NCBI RefSeq assembly: GCF_000497575.1 | Contig: NZ_APJI01000006.1 | Span: 540,413 to 604,412, forward strand | Source: Afipia sp. OHSU_II-C1 | Lineage (GTDB): Bacteria; Pseudomonadota; Alphaproteobacteria; Rhizobiales; Xanthobacteraceae | DNA length: 64,000 nucleotides | Direction: 5' to 3' | Shown here: piece by piece, positions 56,719 through 64,000 of the stretch | How the letters are laid out: each line of letters opens with the position of its first letter | How positions within the stretch are numbered: position 1 is the first letter of the stretch | Made by a program: the position numbers and the translations under genes | Notes under the pieces: model-generated | The model's input: the letters and a program-made list of their open reading frames with translations, nothing else | Databases searched by the model: none | What the model was told of the DNA's origin: nothing

Positions 56719-57597
56719 CTACCAGCTGCCCGACGCGCCGCCGCCGCCGAAGCTGCCGCCGCCTCCGCTGAATCCCCCGCTGGAACTGCTCGAACCGCCG
56801 GAACTGAATCCGCCGCCGTAGCCGCCACGGCCTCCTCCGCCTCCGGACGATACCAGCGTGTCGCCGATCAGCGTCACGACAAAGGCGATCATTCCTCCGA
56901 TGGCTGCAATCGGCAAGACGCCGAGGAAGAACCAGATGAAGAGCGCGACGCCGCCGCCCGCGACCAGCGAGCCCAGCAGCCGTCCGAAGATCGCCCTGAA
57001 AATCCCGCCGCCGACCAGCACGACAATAAAGAGAAACGGAAAGTACTCGCCGATTGCGCTCAGGTCCGGCATCTCGCCTTCGGGCTTCGGCGGCGGCAGC
57101 GGTTCACCGTCGATCACTTTCAGGATCCGGTCCGCGCCGTCGGAAATACCGCCAGCAAAGTCCCCACTCCTGAACTTCGGTGTGATGATTTCGTCGATGA
57201 TCCGCTTCGAGGTCGCGTCGTTCAGCGCGCCTTCAAGACCGTAACCCACTTCGATGCGCAGCTTGCGGTCGTTCTTGGCGATGATCAGCAGCGCGCCGTC
57301 GTCGACCTTCTTGCGGCCGAGCTTCCATTGCTCGGCCACACGCAGCGAATACTGCTCGATGGTTTCCGGCTGGGTGGTCGGCACGATCAGCACCGCGAGC
57401 TGACTGCCCTTGCGATCCTCGAACGCCTTCAGTTTCTGTTCGAGGGTGGCGGTCTGATCGGCCGACAGCGTTCCCGTCAGATCGACAACGCGCCCGGTCA
57501 GCGGCGGCACTGCGACGTCCGCCCACGCGACAAACGACGCGCCGGCAAACGCCCAGCACAGCGTGAACGCAAAAATGACCGCCTTGACCGCTTTCAT
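56719..57597 (-). CDS. TPM-domain membrane protein with Gly-rich tail (YgcG type)
   Basis: 292 residues. Signal peptide of about 26 residues (FAFTLCWAFAGASFVAWA). Periplasmic TPM domain at about 35-165: LTGRVVDLTGTLSADQTATLEQKLKAFEDRKGSQLAVLIVPTTQPETIEQYSLRVAEQWKLGRKKVDDGALLIIAKNDRKLRIEVGYGLEGALND. Two hydrophobic segments follow (FPFLFIVVLVGGGIFRAIFG and GGGVALFIWFFLGVLPIAAIGGMIAFVVTLIG). The end is a low-complexity Gly/Ser tail. The pairing of LemA with this type of protein is common; the role is probably envelope-related. Confidence 0.9.
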   Translation of the reverse strand: MKAVKAVIFAFTLCWAFAGASFVAWADVAVPPLTGRVVDLTGTLSADQTATLEQKLKAFEDRKGSQLAVLIVPTTQPETIEQYSLRVAEQWKLGRKKVDDGALLIIAKNDRKLRIEVGYGLEGALNDATSKRIIDEIITPKFRSGDFAGGISDGADRILKVIDGEPLPPPKPEGEMPDLSAIGEYFPFLFIVVLVGGGIFRAIFGRLLGSLVAGGGVALFIWFFLGVLPIAAIGGMIAFVVTLIGDTLVSSGGGGGRGGYGGGFSSGGSSSSSGGFSGGGGSFGGGGASGSW

Positions 57598-57618
57598 CGC
57601 GCGCGCTCGTCGCGCAGC

Positions 57619-58260
57619 TTATTTCGCGGGCGCTGGTGTTGCCGGTGCAGGCGCGGGAGCGGTCGTCGCGGGCGCGTTGAAATCGACCTTCGGCGCGGTC
57701 GAAATCGATTTCTCGTTCTCCACGGTGAAGTTGGCCTTTTCCTTGTAACCGAACGCCATCGCAGTCAGGTTGTTTGGGAAGGTGCGGATGCCGACGTTAT
57801 AGTCCTGCACCGCCTTGATGTAGCGGTTGCGCGCCACCGCGATGCGGTTCTCGGTGCCCTCAAGCTGCGCGACGAGATCGCGGAACAACTGGTCGGATTT
57901 CAGTTGCGGATAGTTTTCCGTCACCACCAGCAGCCGCGATAGCGCACCGGTCAGCTCGCTCTGCGCCGCCTGGAATTTTTGCAGCGCCGCCGGATCGTTG
58001 AGAACTTCCGGAGTCACCTGCACGCCGCCGACCTTGGCGCGCGCATTGGTCACGCCGAGCAGCACATCCTTTTCCTGCTGCGCGAACCCTTTGACGGAGT
58101 TGACGAGGTTCGGCACCAGATCGGCGCGGCGCTGATACTGGTTCACGACTTCGGACCATGCCGACTTCACCGACTCGTCATTCTGCTGGATCGCATTGTA
58201 TCCGCAATTGGTGAGGCTCAGCGACGCGAGCGCTGCGAGGACCGTCAAAATCTTGCGCAT
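57619..58260 (-). CDS. LemA-family protein
   Basis: 213 residues. A lipoprotein-like N-terminus is visible (ILTVLAALASLSLTNCGYNAIQ, lipobox LTNC with Cys near 19). The LemA core is NDESVKSAWSEVVNQYQRRADLVPNLVNSVKGFAQQEKDVLLGVTNARAKV, LSRLLVVTENYPQLKSDQLFRDLVAQLEGTENRIAVARNRYIKAVQDYNVGIRTFPNNLTAMAFGY. The end is a Pro/Ala linker. The protein is mainly long helices. It is the first gene of the LemA-TPM-TPM operon, and its exact role is unknown. Confidence 0.92.
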   Translation of the reverse strand: MRKILTVLAALASLSLTNCGYNAIQQNDESVKSAWSEVVNQYQRRADLVPNLVNSVKGFAQQEKDVLLGVTNARAKVGGVQVTPEVLNDPAALQKFQAAQSELTGALSRLLVVTENYPQLKSDQLFRDLVAQLEGTENRIAVARNRYIKAVQDYNVGIRTFPNNLTAMAFGYKEKANFTVENEKSISTAPKVDFNAPATTAPAPAPATPAPAK

Positions 58261-58568
58261 AAATATCTCCAGTAAAACGCCGAACGGCGGCAGAATGAGA
58301 GCAGGCGAACGACCCTAACGTGGCCGTGTGACGGCAAGCATACACGCCCTGTCTGCCCGGGTCATCTTGCCTCGCCTGTTCGTTTTTTAGCGACTTTGCT
58401 CTTGAACCATCGATGAACGAAACCGCTGTGCACGGATGAGGGATACTCGTCTGATGGCCACAAAAATCTCATGCAACATGACTGCGTTGCGCGAGGTTTC
58501 ACTGGAAATTGCCTGCGGCAAGGTACACAGTTCCAATTCGAAACCAACTCGACACCGGGACAGCGACC

Positions 58569-59420
58569 ATGACCGCCACCGCGATGACCTCCTCCGAAAC
58601 CGTGATCGACACCGGCACGGACGAACTCCTCTGCGAGATCCGCGACCGCGTCGCCGTCATCACGCTCAATCGCCCGCAGGCGCGCAATTCGCTTTCCGAC
58701 AATCTGACGCCCGCACTGCGCCGCATGATCAAGCTCTGCGGCGAAGACCCGAATGTCGGCGCTCTTCTCATTACCGGCGCAGGCGATGCGTTTTGCGCCG
58801 GCGGCGACGTCAAGGGCATGGGCGGCAAGCCCGGCAGCAGCAACGCGCCGGAACTGACATTCGACCAGAAGGTCGCGCGGCTGCAGGAACGCCAGCGCAC
58901 GCTGACCGGCGCGCTGGTCAACGTGCGCAAGCCGACCATCGCCGCGCTTCCCGGCCCGGCAGCAGGCGCTGGTTTGTCGCTGGCGCTGGCGTGCGACCTG
59001 CGCATCGCGGCGGAGTCGGCCTTCGTCACCACAGCGTATGTGAAGATCGGGCTGAGCGGCGACTACGGCATGTCATGGCTGCTGACGCGGCTTGTCGGCA
59101 CGTCACGCGCGCGCGAATTGATGTTTTTCGGCGATAAGATCGACGCGAAACGATGCGAGACACTCGGCATCGTCAACCGCGTGGTGCCGGACGACAAGCT
59201 GCGCGAAGAGGCGTTTGCCTGGGCGAAGAAACTGGCCGAGGGACCAACCACCGCACTGCGTTTCCTGAAGGACAATCTCGACGAAGCGCTGATGAACGAT
59301 TTCCTGACCTCGCTCGATCACGAAGCCGAGCGCATGGTGCGATCCGCAGGCACTGCGGATCACAAGGAAGCCGTGAAGGCTTTCGTCGAAAAGCGCAAGC
59401 CGGTGTTCAAGCGCGGCTAA
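58569..59420 (+). CDS. Enoyl-CoA hydratase/isomerase family protein
   Basis: 283 residues from ATG 58569; the frame opens earlier but without a ribosome site. Crotonase motifs are VAVITLNRPQARNSLSDNLTPALRRM, GDAFCAGGDVKGMGG, AALPGPAAGAGLSLALACDLRIAA and FVTTAYVKIGLSGDYGMSWLLTRLVG. The second catalytic Glu position reads GLSGDYG, so Asp replaces Glu as in several isomerase- or thioesterase-type family members. It is a single gene, convergent with the ABC exporter and away from the other acyl-CoA clusters. Confidence 0.85.
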   Translation: MTATAMTSSETVIDTGTDELLCEIRDRVAVITLNRPQARNSLSDNLTPALRRMIKLCGEDPNVGALLITGAGDAFCAGGDVKGMGGKPGSSNAPELTFDQKVARLQERQRTLTGALVNVRKPTIAALPGPAAGAGLSLALACDLRIAAESAFVTTAYVKIGLSGDYGMSWLLTRLVGTSRARELMFFGDKIDAKRCETLGIVNRVVPDDKLREEAFAWAKKLAEGPTTALRFLKDNLDEALMNDFLTSLDHEAERMVRSAGTADHKEAVKAFVEKRKPVFKRG

Positions 59421-59432
59421 CTCGCGGGGAAA

Positions 59433-61301
59433 TTAAACGCCCTCGAACTGCAAGCGTGCGAGGCGCGCATAAAGCCCGTTCGCCGCAACCAGCGAGGCGT
59501 GGGTGCCCTGTTCGACGATGCGGCCATTCTCCATGACCAGAATGCGGTCGCAGGACAGCACGGTCGCGAGCCGATGCGCGATCACCAGCGTCGTGCGATG
59601 GCTCATCAGTTCTTCCAGTGCGGTCTGCACCAGCGTCTCGCTCTCGGCGTCAAGCGACGACGTCGCCTCGTCCAGCAGCAGCAGCGGCGCATCGCGCAGG
59701 ATCGCGCGCGCAATCGCAATCCGCTGGCGCTGGCCGCCGGACAGCGTGACGCCGCGCTCGCCGAGCTGCGTATCGAAACCCTGCGGCAGACGGGTGATGA
59801 ACTCGGTGGCATGAGCCAGATCGGCCGCGCGTGCGACTTCCGCGTCGCTGGCATCGGGGCGGCCAAACCGGATGTTCTCGCGGGCGCTGGTGGCGAACAC
59901 CGCTGAATCCTGCGGCACCAGCGCGATGCGCGAGCGCACAGCGGATGGATCAGCCTCGCGGATCGGCACGCCGTCGACCGAGATCACGCCGCTGGCCGGA
60001 TCGTAGAACCGCAGCAACAGGTGGAACAGCGTGCTCTTGCCCGCGCCCGAGGGCCCGACCACCGCGACCTTCTCGCCGGCCTTCACCGCGAACGAGACGC
60101 CATCGACCGCAAGATGATCCGGCCGTGTCGGATAGGAGAACCGCACATTGTCGAAAGCGACATCGCCACGCGGCGGCACCGGCAGCGCGCGGGGACTAGC
60201 AGGCGCAGCAATGTCCGGCCTGATACGGAGAATCTCGAACAGCCGCTCCGATGCGCCGGAAGCCTGCGAGATTTCGCCCCAGACCTGGCTGAGTTCGCCG
60301 AGCGCGCCCGCCGCAAACGCCGCATAAAGAATGAACTGGCCGAGACGGCCCGCGCTGATCTGATTGGTCAGCACGTCGTGCGAGCCGATCCAGAGGATCG
60401 CCACGACGCTGGCGAAAATCAGGAAGATCACGGTGGCCGTGAGAAATGCGCGGGCGCGCGTCGAATTACGTGCCGCAACATAGGCGCGCTCGACTTCGCC
60501 GCCGAAGCGCGCTTCCGCGAGGCGTTCGTTGGTAAAGGCCTGCAGCGTGCGGATCGCGCCGATCAATTCGGACGCATAAGACGAGGCGTCCGCCAGCGTG
60601 TCCTGCGCGCCGCGCGACAGTTTCTGTACCCGGCGGCCGAACGCCACCAGCGGCAGCACGATCAGCGGGATCACCGCAAGCACGATGCCGGACAGCTTTG
60701 GACTGGTCACAACCATCATCGCGGACGCACCGACGAACAGCACGAGGTTGCGCAGCGCGATCGAGACCGAGGCGCCGACAGCGGACTTGATCTGCGTGGT
60801 GTCGGCGGTCAGGCGCGAGACCAGTTCGCCGCTGTGCGCGGTATCGAAGAACGACGGCGACAGCGAGGTGAGATGCTTGAACACATCGCGGCGCAGATCG
60901 GCGACGATGCGCTCGCCGAGCGTGATGACAAGGTAGTAGCGCGCGGCGCTGGCGCAGGCGAGCACCGCCACCACCGCGATCATCACCGCGAAGTAGCTGT
61001 TGATCAGCGCGATGCCTTCGGGACTGAAACCGAAATCGATCATGCGCCGCACGGCAAGCGGCACCACCAGTGTCGCGGCGGATGCAATGATCAGCGCCAC
61101 CAGCGCCGCGAAGGCCTGCCCGCGATAACGCGCCACGTAAGGCGCCAGCGCGAGCAGCGGACGCAGCTTTACGCCGCGCGACTTCTTTGGCGTCTCCGGC
61201 GGCGATCCGGCAGCAGGCGCGGAAGCTCCCGTGACGGCATCGGTCTCGCGTGCCGGCGCGGATGTCAGCCCCCTGTCTTCAACGCGTTCCACTGCACTCA
61301 T
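59433..61301 (-). CDS. ABC exporter, fused transmembrane and ATPase domains (MsbA/LmrA-like)
   Basis: 622 residues. A 40-residue Ala/Pro/Lys N-terminal tail precedes six membrane spans (about 50-340; [43 protein letters not shown] and others) with the type IV exporter signature [33 protein letters not shown]. The ATPase has Walker [20 protein letters not shown] near 405, Q-loop [21 protein letters not shown], signature [16 protein letters not shown], Walker [13 protein letters not shown] and switch IAHRLATVL. It is a homodimeric exporter; its substrate (lipid, drug or other) is unknown. It is divergent from rpmE. Confidence 0.92.
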   Translation of the reverse strand: MSAVERVEDRGLTSAPARETDAVTGASAPAAGSPPETPKKSRGVKLRPLLALAPYVARYRGQAFAALVALIIASAATLVVPLAVRRMIDFGFSPEGIALINSYFAVMIAVVAVLACASAARYYLVITLGERIVADLRRDVFKHLTSLSPSFFDTAHSGELVSRLTADTTQIKSAVGASVSIALRNLVLFVGASAMMVVTSPKLSGIVLAVIPLIVLPLVAFGRRVQKLSRGAQDTLADASSYASELIGAIRTLQAFTNERLAEARFGGEVERAYVAARNSTRARAFLTATVIFLIFASVVAILWIGSHDVLTNQISAGRLGQFILYAAFAAGALGELSQVWGEISQASGASERLFEILRIRPDIAAPASPRALPVPPRGDVAFDNVRFSYPTRPDHLAVDGVSFAVKAGEKVAVVGPSGAGKSTLFHLLLRFYDPASGVISVDGVPIREADPSAVRSRIALVPQDSAVFATSARENIRFGRPDASDAEVARAADLAHATEFITRLPQGFDTQLGERGVTLSGGQRQRIAIARAILRDAPLLLLDEATSSLDAESETLVQTALEELMSHRTTLVIAHRLATVLSCDRILVMENGRIVEQGTHASLVAANGLYARLARLQFEGV

Positions 61302-61462
61302 CTATGCGGCCGCCTCTTGCTTTCCGGCCCTCCAATAGGCCCCCATTCAGGGGCTGGCAAATGACGTCGCTGCTTGTTTCCGGGCCGTTCCTGCGATATA
61401 GAGCCCCCAAATTCGTCCCGAACATCATTGATCTGTGGGCGCGCGGCGCCAGAGGATTTGCC

Positions 61463-61690
61463 ATGAAAGCCGAAATTCACCCGGATTATCATACAATTAA
61501 GGTCGTCATGACCGACGGGACCGAGTACCTGACCCGCTCGACCTACGGCAAGGAAGGCGACACGCTGAACCTCGATATTGACTCGAAGTCGCACCCGGCC
61601 TGGACCGGCGGCACCCAGCAGATCCTCGATCGCGGCGGCCGCGTTTCGCGCTTCCAGAAGAAGTTTTCGGGGTTCCTCAAGAAGGATTGA
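61463..61690 (+). CDS. rpmE: 50S ribosomal protein L31
   Basis: 75 residues, the long alphaproteobacterial L31 without the zinc-binding Cxx[62 protein letters not shown] is the family pattern. ATG 61463 follows AGAGGATTTGCC. The 104-residue upstream frame is not needed. A strong terminator follows, so it is a one-gene unit. Confidence 0.96.
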   Translation: MKAEIHPDYHTIKVVMTDGTEYLTRSTYGKEGDTLNLDIDSKSHPAWTGGTQQILDRGGRVSRFQKKFSGFLKKD

Positions 61691-61717
61691 TCCTTCCCCG
61701 AATGTCCCGTTCGATAC

Positions 61718-61750
61718 AAAAACGCCCCCGCTTTTGCAGGGGCGTTTTTT
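61718..61750 (+). terminator. Rho-independent terminator after rpmE
   Basis: AAAAACGCCCC (61718-61728) pairs with GGGGCGTTTTT (61739-61749); the T-run continues to 61750. The A-rich left arm lets it also end the minus-strand RcdA-like transcript. Confidence 0.92.
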
Positions 61751-61768
61751 GTTTCTGGCTTGACCGGC

Positions 61769-62278
61769 CTAGCGGCGCTCGAAGGCCGCCTTCAGCATGT
61801 TCATCTGCGGCACCAGCGGATTGCCGATCGCCAGATGCTCGGACGCCGGCGTGTGAATCGTGGCATCGAGCCGGCGCACCTTCGATTGCAGCGCCATCGA
61901 GCGCGCGACAAGGTCCTGCAGGCGTGTCGGCAGCTTGGAGATGATATCTTCCGGACCCGGATCGGCCGCGGTCAGCTTGACCTTGGTCTTTTCACGATTG
62001 GCCTGGTGCAGCGTCATCTCGCCTTCCTTGACCGCGCGATGCAGCAACAGCCACGATGCGAGTTGCATCAGGCGCGTCGTCAGCCGCATGCTTTCGGTGG
62101 CGTAGCTCAGGCTCACCGAGCGCTCCAGCGCCTTGGCCTCGGTGCGGCCCGGTCCGTCCAGATAGGCCGCGGTCTCTTCGACAAGATCCATGCCCTCCCT
62201 GAACAGGGTCCCGAAGGCCGGTGAATTGGTGATCCGTTCGCTCAAGAGAACGAGATCGGCTTCGCCCTGGTCGGACAT
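61769..62278 (-). CDS. rcdA: DUF1465 family protein, RcdA-like cell-cycle adaptor
   Basis: 169 residues from ATG 62278. DUF1465 pattern: LSERITNSPAFGTLFREGMDLVEETAAYLDGPGRTEAKALERSVSLSYATESMRLTTRLMQLASWLLLHRAVKEGEMTL, all helical. The end is a basic, probably flexible tail (PQMNMLKAAFERR). In Caulobacter RcdA, which belongs to this family, helps ClpXP degrade CtrA at the G1-S transition. The rpmE / DUF1465 / DUF1192 neighbourhood supports orthology, though the function in this group is not established from sequence. Confidence 0.8.
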   Translation of the reverse strand: MSDQGEADLVLLSERITNSPAFGTLFREGMDLVEETAAYLDGPGRTEAKALERSVSLSYATESMRLTTRLMQLASWLLLHRAVKEGEMTLHQANREKTKVKLTAADPGPEDIISKLPTRLQDLVARSMALQSKVRRLDATIHTPASEHLAIGNPLVPQMNMLKAAFERR

Positions 62279-62639
62279 GGTTAACGCCTCACGCAGTTGG
62301 TTCGCTGATTTTTTTATGATGAACAAATCATTGCGCGCCCGCGACCGGGAGTCCAGCCACGCCACGTAACAATGAGGAGATATGGTTTCCAGCCGGATGC
62401 CGGGTGCGGGGAAACGGCCCCGGCGAAAGTATCAACCTGAACAAAAAAGAGCCGCCGTTTCCGGCGGCTTTTGAAAGTTGATAACAGGGAGGCGTCAAAC
62501 AGAGTGACAGGAGCCACTCGGTGTCCAAACAAGGACAATTGCAGTCATACTCCCGAAAGCTTAATACGCCGTAAATGAAGGATTTCCTTTACGGTTCCTT
62601 TGCAATTGCGGAACCTGCGTTTAACGACCGGACCAGAGT
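62279..62639. other. 361-bp gap: two-sided terminator hairpin, an inverted repeat and a possible leaderless small ORF
   Basis: The gap separates the minus-strand DUF1192 and RcdA-like genes. GCCGCCG (62451-62457) and CGGCGGC (62462-62468), with A-run on the left and T-run on the right, form a bidirectional terminator. CCGTAAA (62569-62575) and TTTACGG (62588-62594) are inverted across 12 bases, and TTAATACGCCGTAAA at 62561-62575 resembles a CtrA site (TTAA-N7-TTAA). A plus-strand ORF at 62382-62474 (30 codons, MVSSRMPGAGKRPRRKYQPE...) has GAGGAGA two bases before its ATG. No conserved gene is certain. Confidence 0.5.
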
Positions 62640-62831
62640 TCACGATTTGAAGAAGGCGTTGGCGGCGTCGCGGCTGGCGCGCTTCTTGGCGGCATCGGCT
62701 TTCAGCCGCTCGATCTCGGACGTGAGTGCTGCGATGCGATCCTCGATGTCCTCGAACGACAGCAGCGACAGATCCTGTCCCAGTTCGTGGGTGACTTTCT
62801 TTCGCGGCTTGTCGTCGTCATCACTGGCCAT
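62640..62831 (-). CDS. DUF1192 family small protein
   Basis: 63 residues: SDDDDKPRKKVTHELGQDLSLLSFEDIEDRIAALTSEIERLKADAAKKRASRDAANAFFK. The conserved part is LSxEDIExRIAxLxxEIxRLxA, a short coiled coil, and the acidic/basic start is typical. Its function is unknown. In related genomes it neighbours the RcdA-like gene; here it is 361 bp upstream of it and divergent from the quinone oxidoreductase. Confidence 0.85.
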   Translation of the reverse strand: MASDDDDKPRKKVTHELGQDLSLLSFEDIEDRIAALTSEIERLKADAAKKRASRDAANAFFKS

Positions 62832-62915
62832 GCTTCCCTCCTCCCGTTCGCCCGATTATAGCTGCGTTATCGCATGACATCTTTCATTCCCCGCCATCCG
62901 CCGCAAGGACACATC

Positions 62916-63914
62916 ATGGACAAGCTGCCCGCACAAATGACCGCCATCGCGATTTCCAAGCCCGGTGGACCCGAAGTGCTCGTGCCGGAACAGCGGCCGG
63001 TGCCGAAGCCGGGACCGAATGAAATCCTCATCAAGGTGGAAGCCGCGGGCGTCAATCGTCCCGACGTGTTGCAGCGCATGGGACTGTATCCCGTGCCTCC
63101 CGGCGCGAGCGATCTTCCAGGTCTTGAAGTCGCCGGCGAAGTGGTCGCGCTCGGCGAGGGCGTCACCAAGCGCAAGATCGGCGACAAGGTGATGTCGCTG
63201 GTCGCAGGCGGCGGCTACGCCGAATACTGTCTCACCCATGAAAGCCACGCGATGTCGGTGCCGAAAGGGTTTTCGATGACGGAAGCCGGCGCTGTCGCCG
63301 AAACGCTGATGACGGTCTGGCACAATGTGTTCGAGCGCGGCGGATTGAAGCCCGGCGAGACACTGCTGATCCACGGCGGCTCATCCGGCATCGGCACCAT
63401 GGCGATCCAGATGGCGAAGGCGCACGGCGCGAAAGTGTTCGTCACCGTCGGCGGACAGGACAAGGTCGATGCGTGCCTCAAGCTCGGCGCGGATGCCGCG
63501 ATCAACTACAAGACCGACGATTTCGTCGCCAGGACGAAGGCGCTGACCGACGGCGTCGGCGTCGACGTCATCCTCGACATGGTCGGCGGCGACTACATCG
63601 ACCGTAACTATGAAGCCGCGGCCGTCGAAGGCCGGATTGTCCAGATCGCATTCCTCGGCGGCTCGAAGGCGACGCCGAACTTCGCCAAGCTGATGATGAA
63701 GCGGCTGCACCATACCGGCTCGACGCTGCGCCCGCGCACTGTCGCGGACAAGGCGGCGATGGTCAGCGCAATTGAGGCCAAGGCAATGCCCTGGCTTGCG
63801 GACGGACGCGTCAAACCCCTGATGGACAGCACGTTCCCGCTGAAAGACGCCTCAAAAGCCCATGCACGAATGGAATCCAGCCAACATATTGGCAAAATTG
63901 TGCTCACGGTTTAA
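62916..63914 (+). CDS. NAD(P)H-quinone oxidoreductase (zeta-crystallin / PIG3 type)
   Basis: 332 residues from ATG 62916, preceded by CAAGGAC. Medium-chain dehydrogenase fold without catalytic zinc: GRoES-like N-terminal half with EILIKVEAAGVNRPDVLQRMGLYPVPPGASDLPGLEVAGEVVALG. The Rossmann segment is LLIHGGSSGIGTMAIQMAKAHGAKVFVTVGG (near 145-175), then DMVGGDYIDRNYEAAAVEGRIVQIAFLGGSKA and the PIG3-like end STFPLKDASKAHARMESSQHIGKIVL. It reduces quinones with NADPH. It is divergent from the DUF1192 gene across 84 bp; the 86 bases after its stop show nothing clear. Confidence 0.92.
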   Translation: MDKLPAQMTAIAISKPGGPEVLVPEQRPVPKPGPNEILIKVEAAGVNRPDVLQRMGLYPVPPGASDLPGLEVAGEVVALGEGVTKRKIGDKVMSLVAGGGYAEYCLTHESHAMSVPKGFSMTEAGAVAETLMTVWHNVFERGGLKPGETLLIHGGSSGIGTMAIQMAKAHGAKVFVTVGGQDKVDACLKLGADAAINYKTDDFVARTKALTDGVGVDVILDMVGGDYIDRNYEAAAVEGRIVQIAFLGGSKATPNFAKLMMKRLHHTGSTLRPRTVADKAAMVSAIEAKAMPWLADGRVKPLMDSTFPLKDASKAHARMESSQHIGKIVLTV

Positions 63915-64000
63915 GGCCGGGGAACCCATCGAAACCCTTTGATTTGCTTCATATTCGTGGCATTTATCGCGTTCCTACCGGCGGGTCCTGTTAACCCCGC

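Noticed and set aside
62314..62538. 74-codon minus-strand frame in the gap beside the RcdA-like gene
   Set aside because: It runs through the terminator hairpin, with no good ribosome site and no plausible fold.

Overview
The window is a high-GC alphaproteobacterial chromosome segment, most likely from the Bradyrhizobium / Rhodopseudomonas / Afipia group (Nitrobacteraceae). The evidence is a pimFABCD-type dicarboxylate beta-oxidation cluster with an IclR regulator, a minimal 1003-residue PutA with a separate Lrp-type regulator, an RcdA/DUF1465-DUF1192 pair beside rpmE, and dense intergenic palindromic repeats of the kind scattered through these genomes. No tRNA, rRNA, CRISPR array, phage or insertion sequence was recognised.

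Layout. 1-2.3 kb: 3' end of metH and a small exported basic protein. 2.3-5.8 kb: a glutathione S-transferase, glycerol kinase and an SDR. 5.9-14.7 kb: a minus-strand beta-oxidation operon (pimF, pimA, pimB, pimC, pimD, perhaps the SDR), with a divergent IclR regulator and a good IclR-type palindrome between them. 15-22.8 kb: a complete branched-chain-amino-acid-type (HAAT) ABC transporter (two ATPases, two permeases) followed by three tandem paralogous 409-residue binding proteins, each with its own terminator. 22.9-32.6 kb: glycerate 2-kinase, a MarR regulator divergent from a second HAAT transporter (with a permease-ATPase fusion), a membrane adenylate cyclase, a lone binding protein, and pobA (4-hydroxybenzoate 3-hydroxylase). 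A GATTAT-N5-ATAATC palindrome at the MarR/transporter promoter recurs in degenerate form at the pobA promoter.

32.8-40 kb holds small enzymes and regulators: PaaI thioesterase, LysR/AhpD-like pair, PNPOx-like flavoprotein, FAXC-like GST with a WYL regulator, YkgJ, GFA protein, and a LinB-like haloalkane dehalogenase. 40-51.7 kb is a second acyl-CoA cluster: a TetR regulator heads a minus-strand operon (CoA-transferase, SDR, enoyl-CoA hydratase, feruloyl-CoA-synthase-like ligase, two acyl-CoA dehydrogenases, nitroreductase). It is divergent from a thiolase and a second acyl-CoA synthetase. Together these could run a beta-oxidative side-chain pathway for phenylpropanoid-like or other acyl-CoAs. 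51.8-64 kb: exported hypothetical, Lrp regulator and putA, two TPM proteins and LemA, an enoyl-CoA hydratase, an ABC exporter, rpmE, RcdA-like, DUF1192 and a quinone oxidoreductase.

How it fits together: most of the window serves uptake and CoA-dependent breakdown of aliphatic and aromatic acids. Transporters sit next to activating ligases, dehydrogenases, hydratases and thiolases, each block with its own local regulator (IclR, MarR, TetR). Three families of palindromic intergenic repeats (nine, three and two copies) separate many of the genes.
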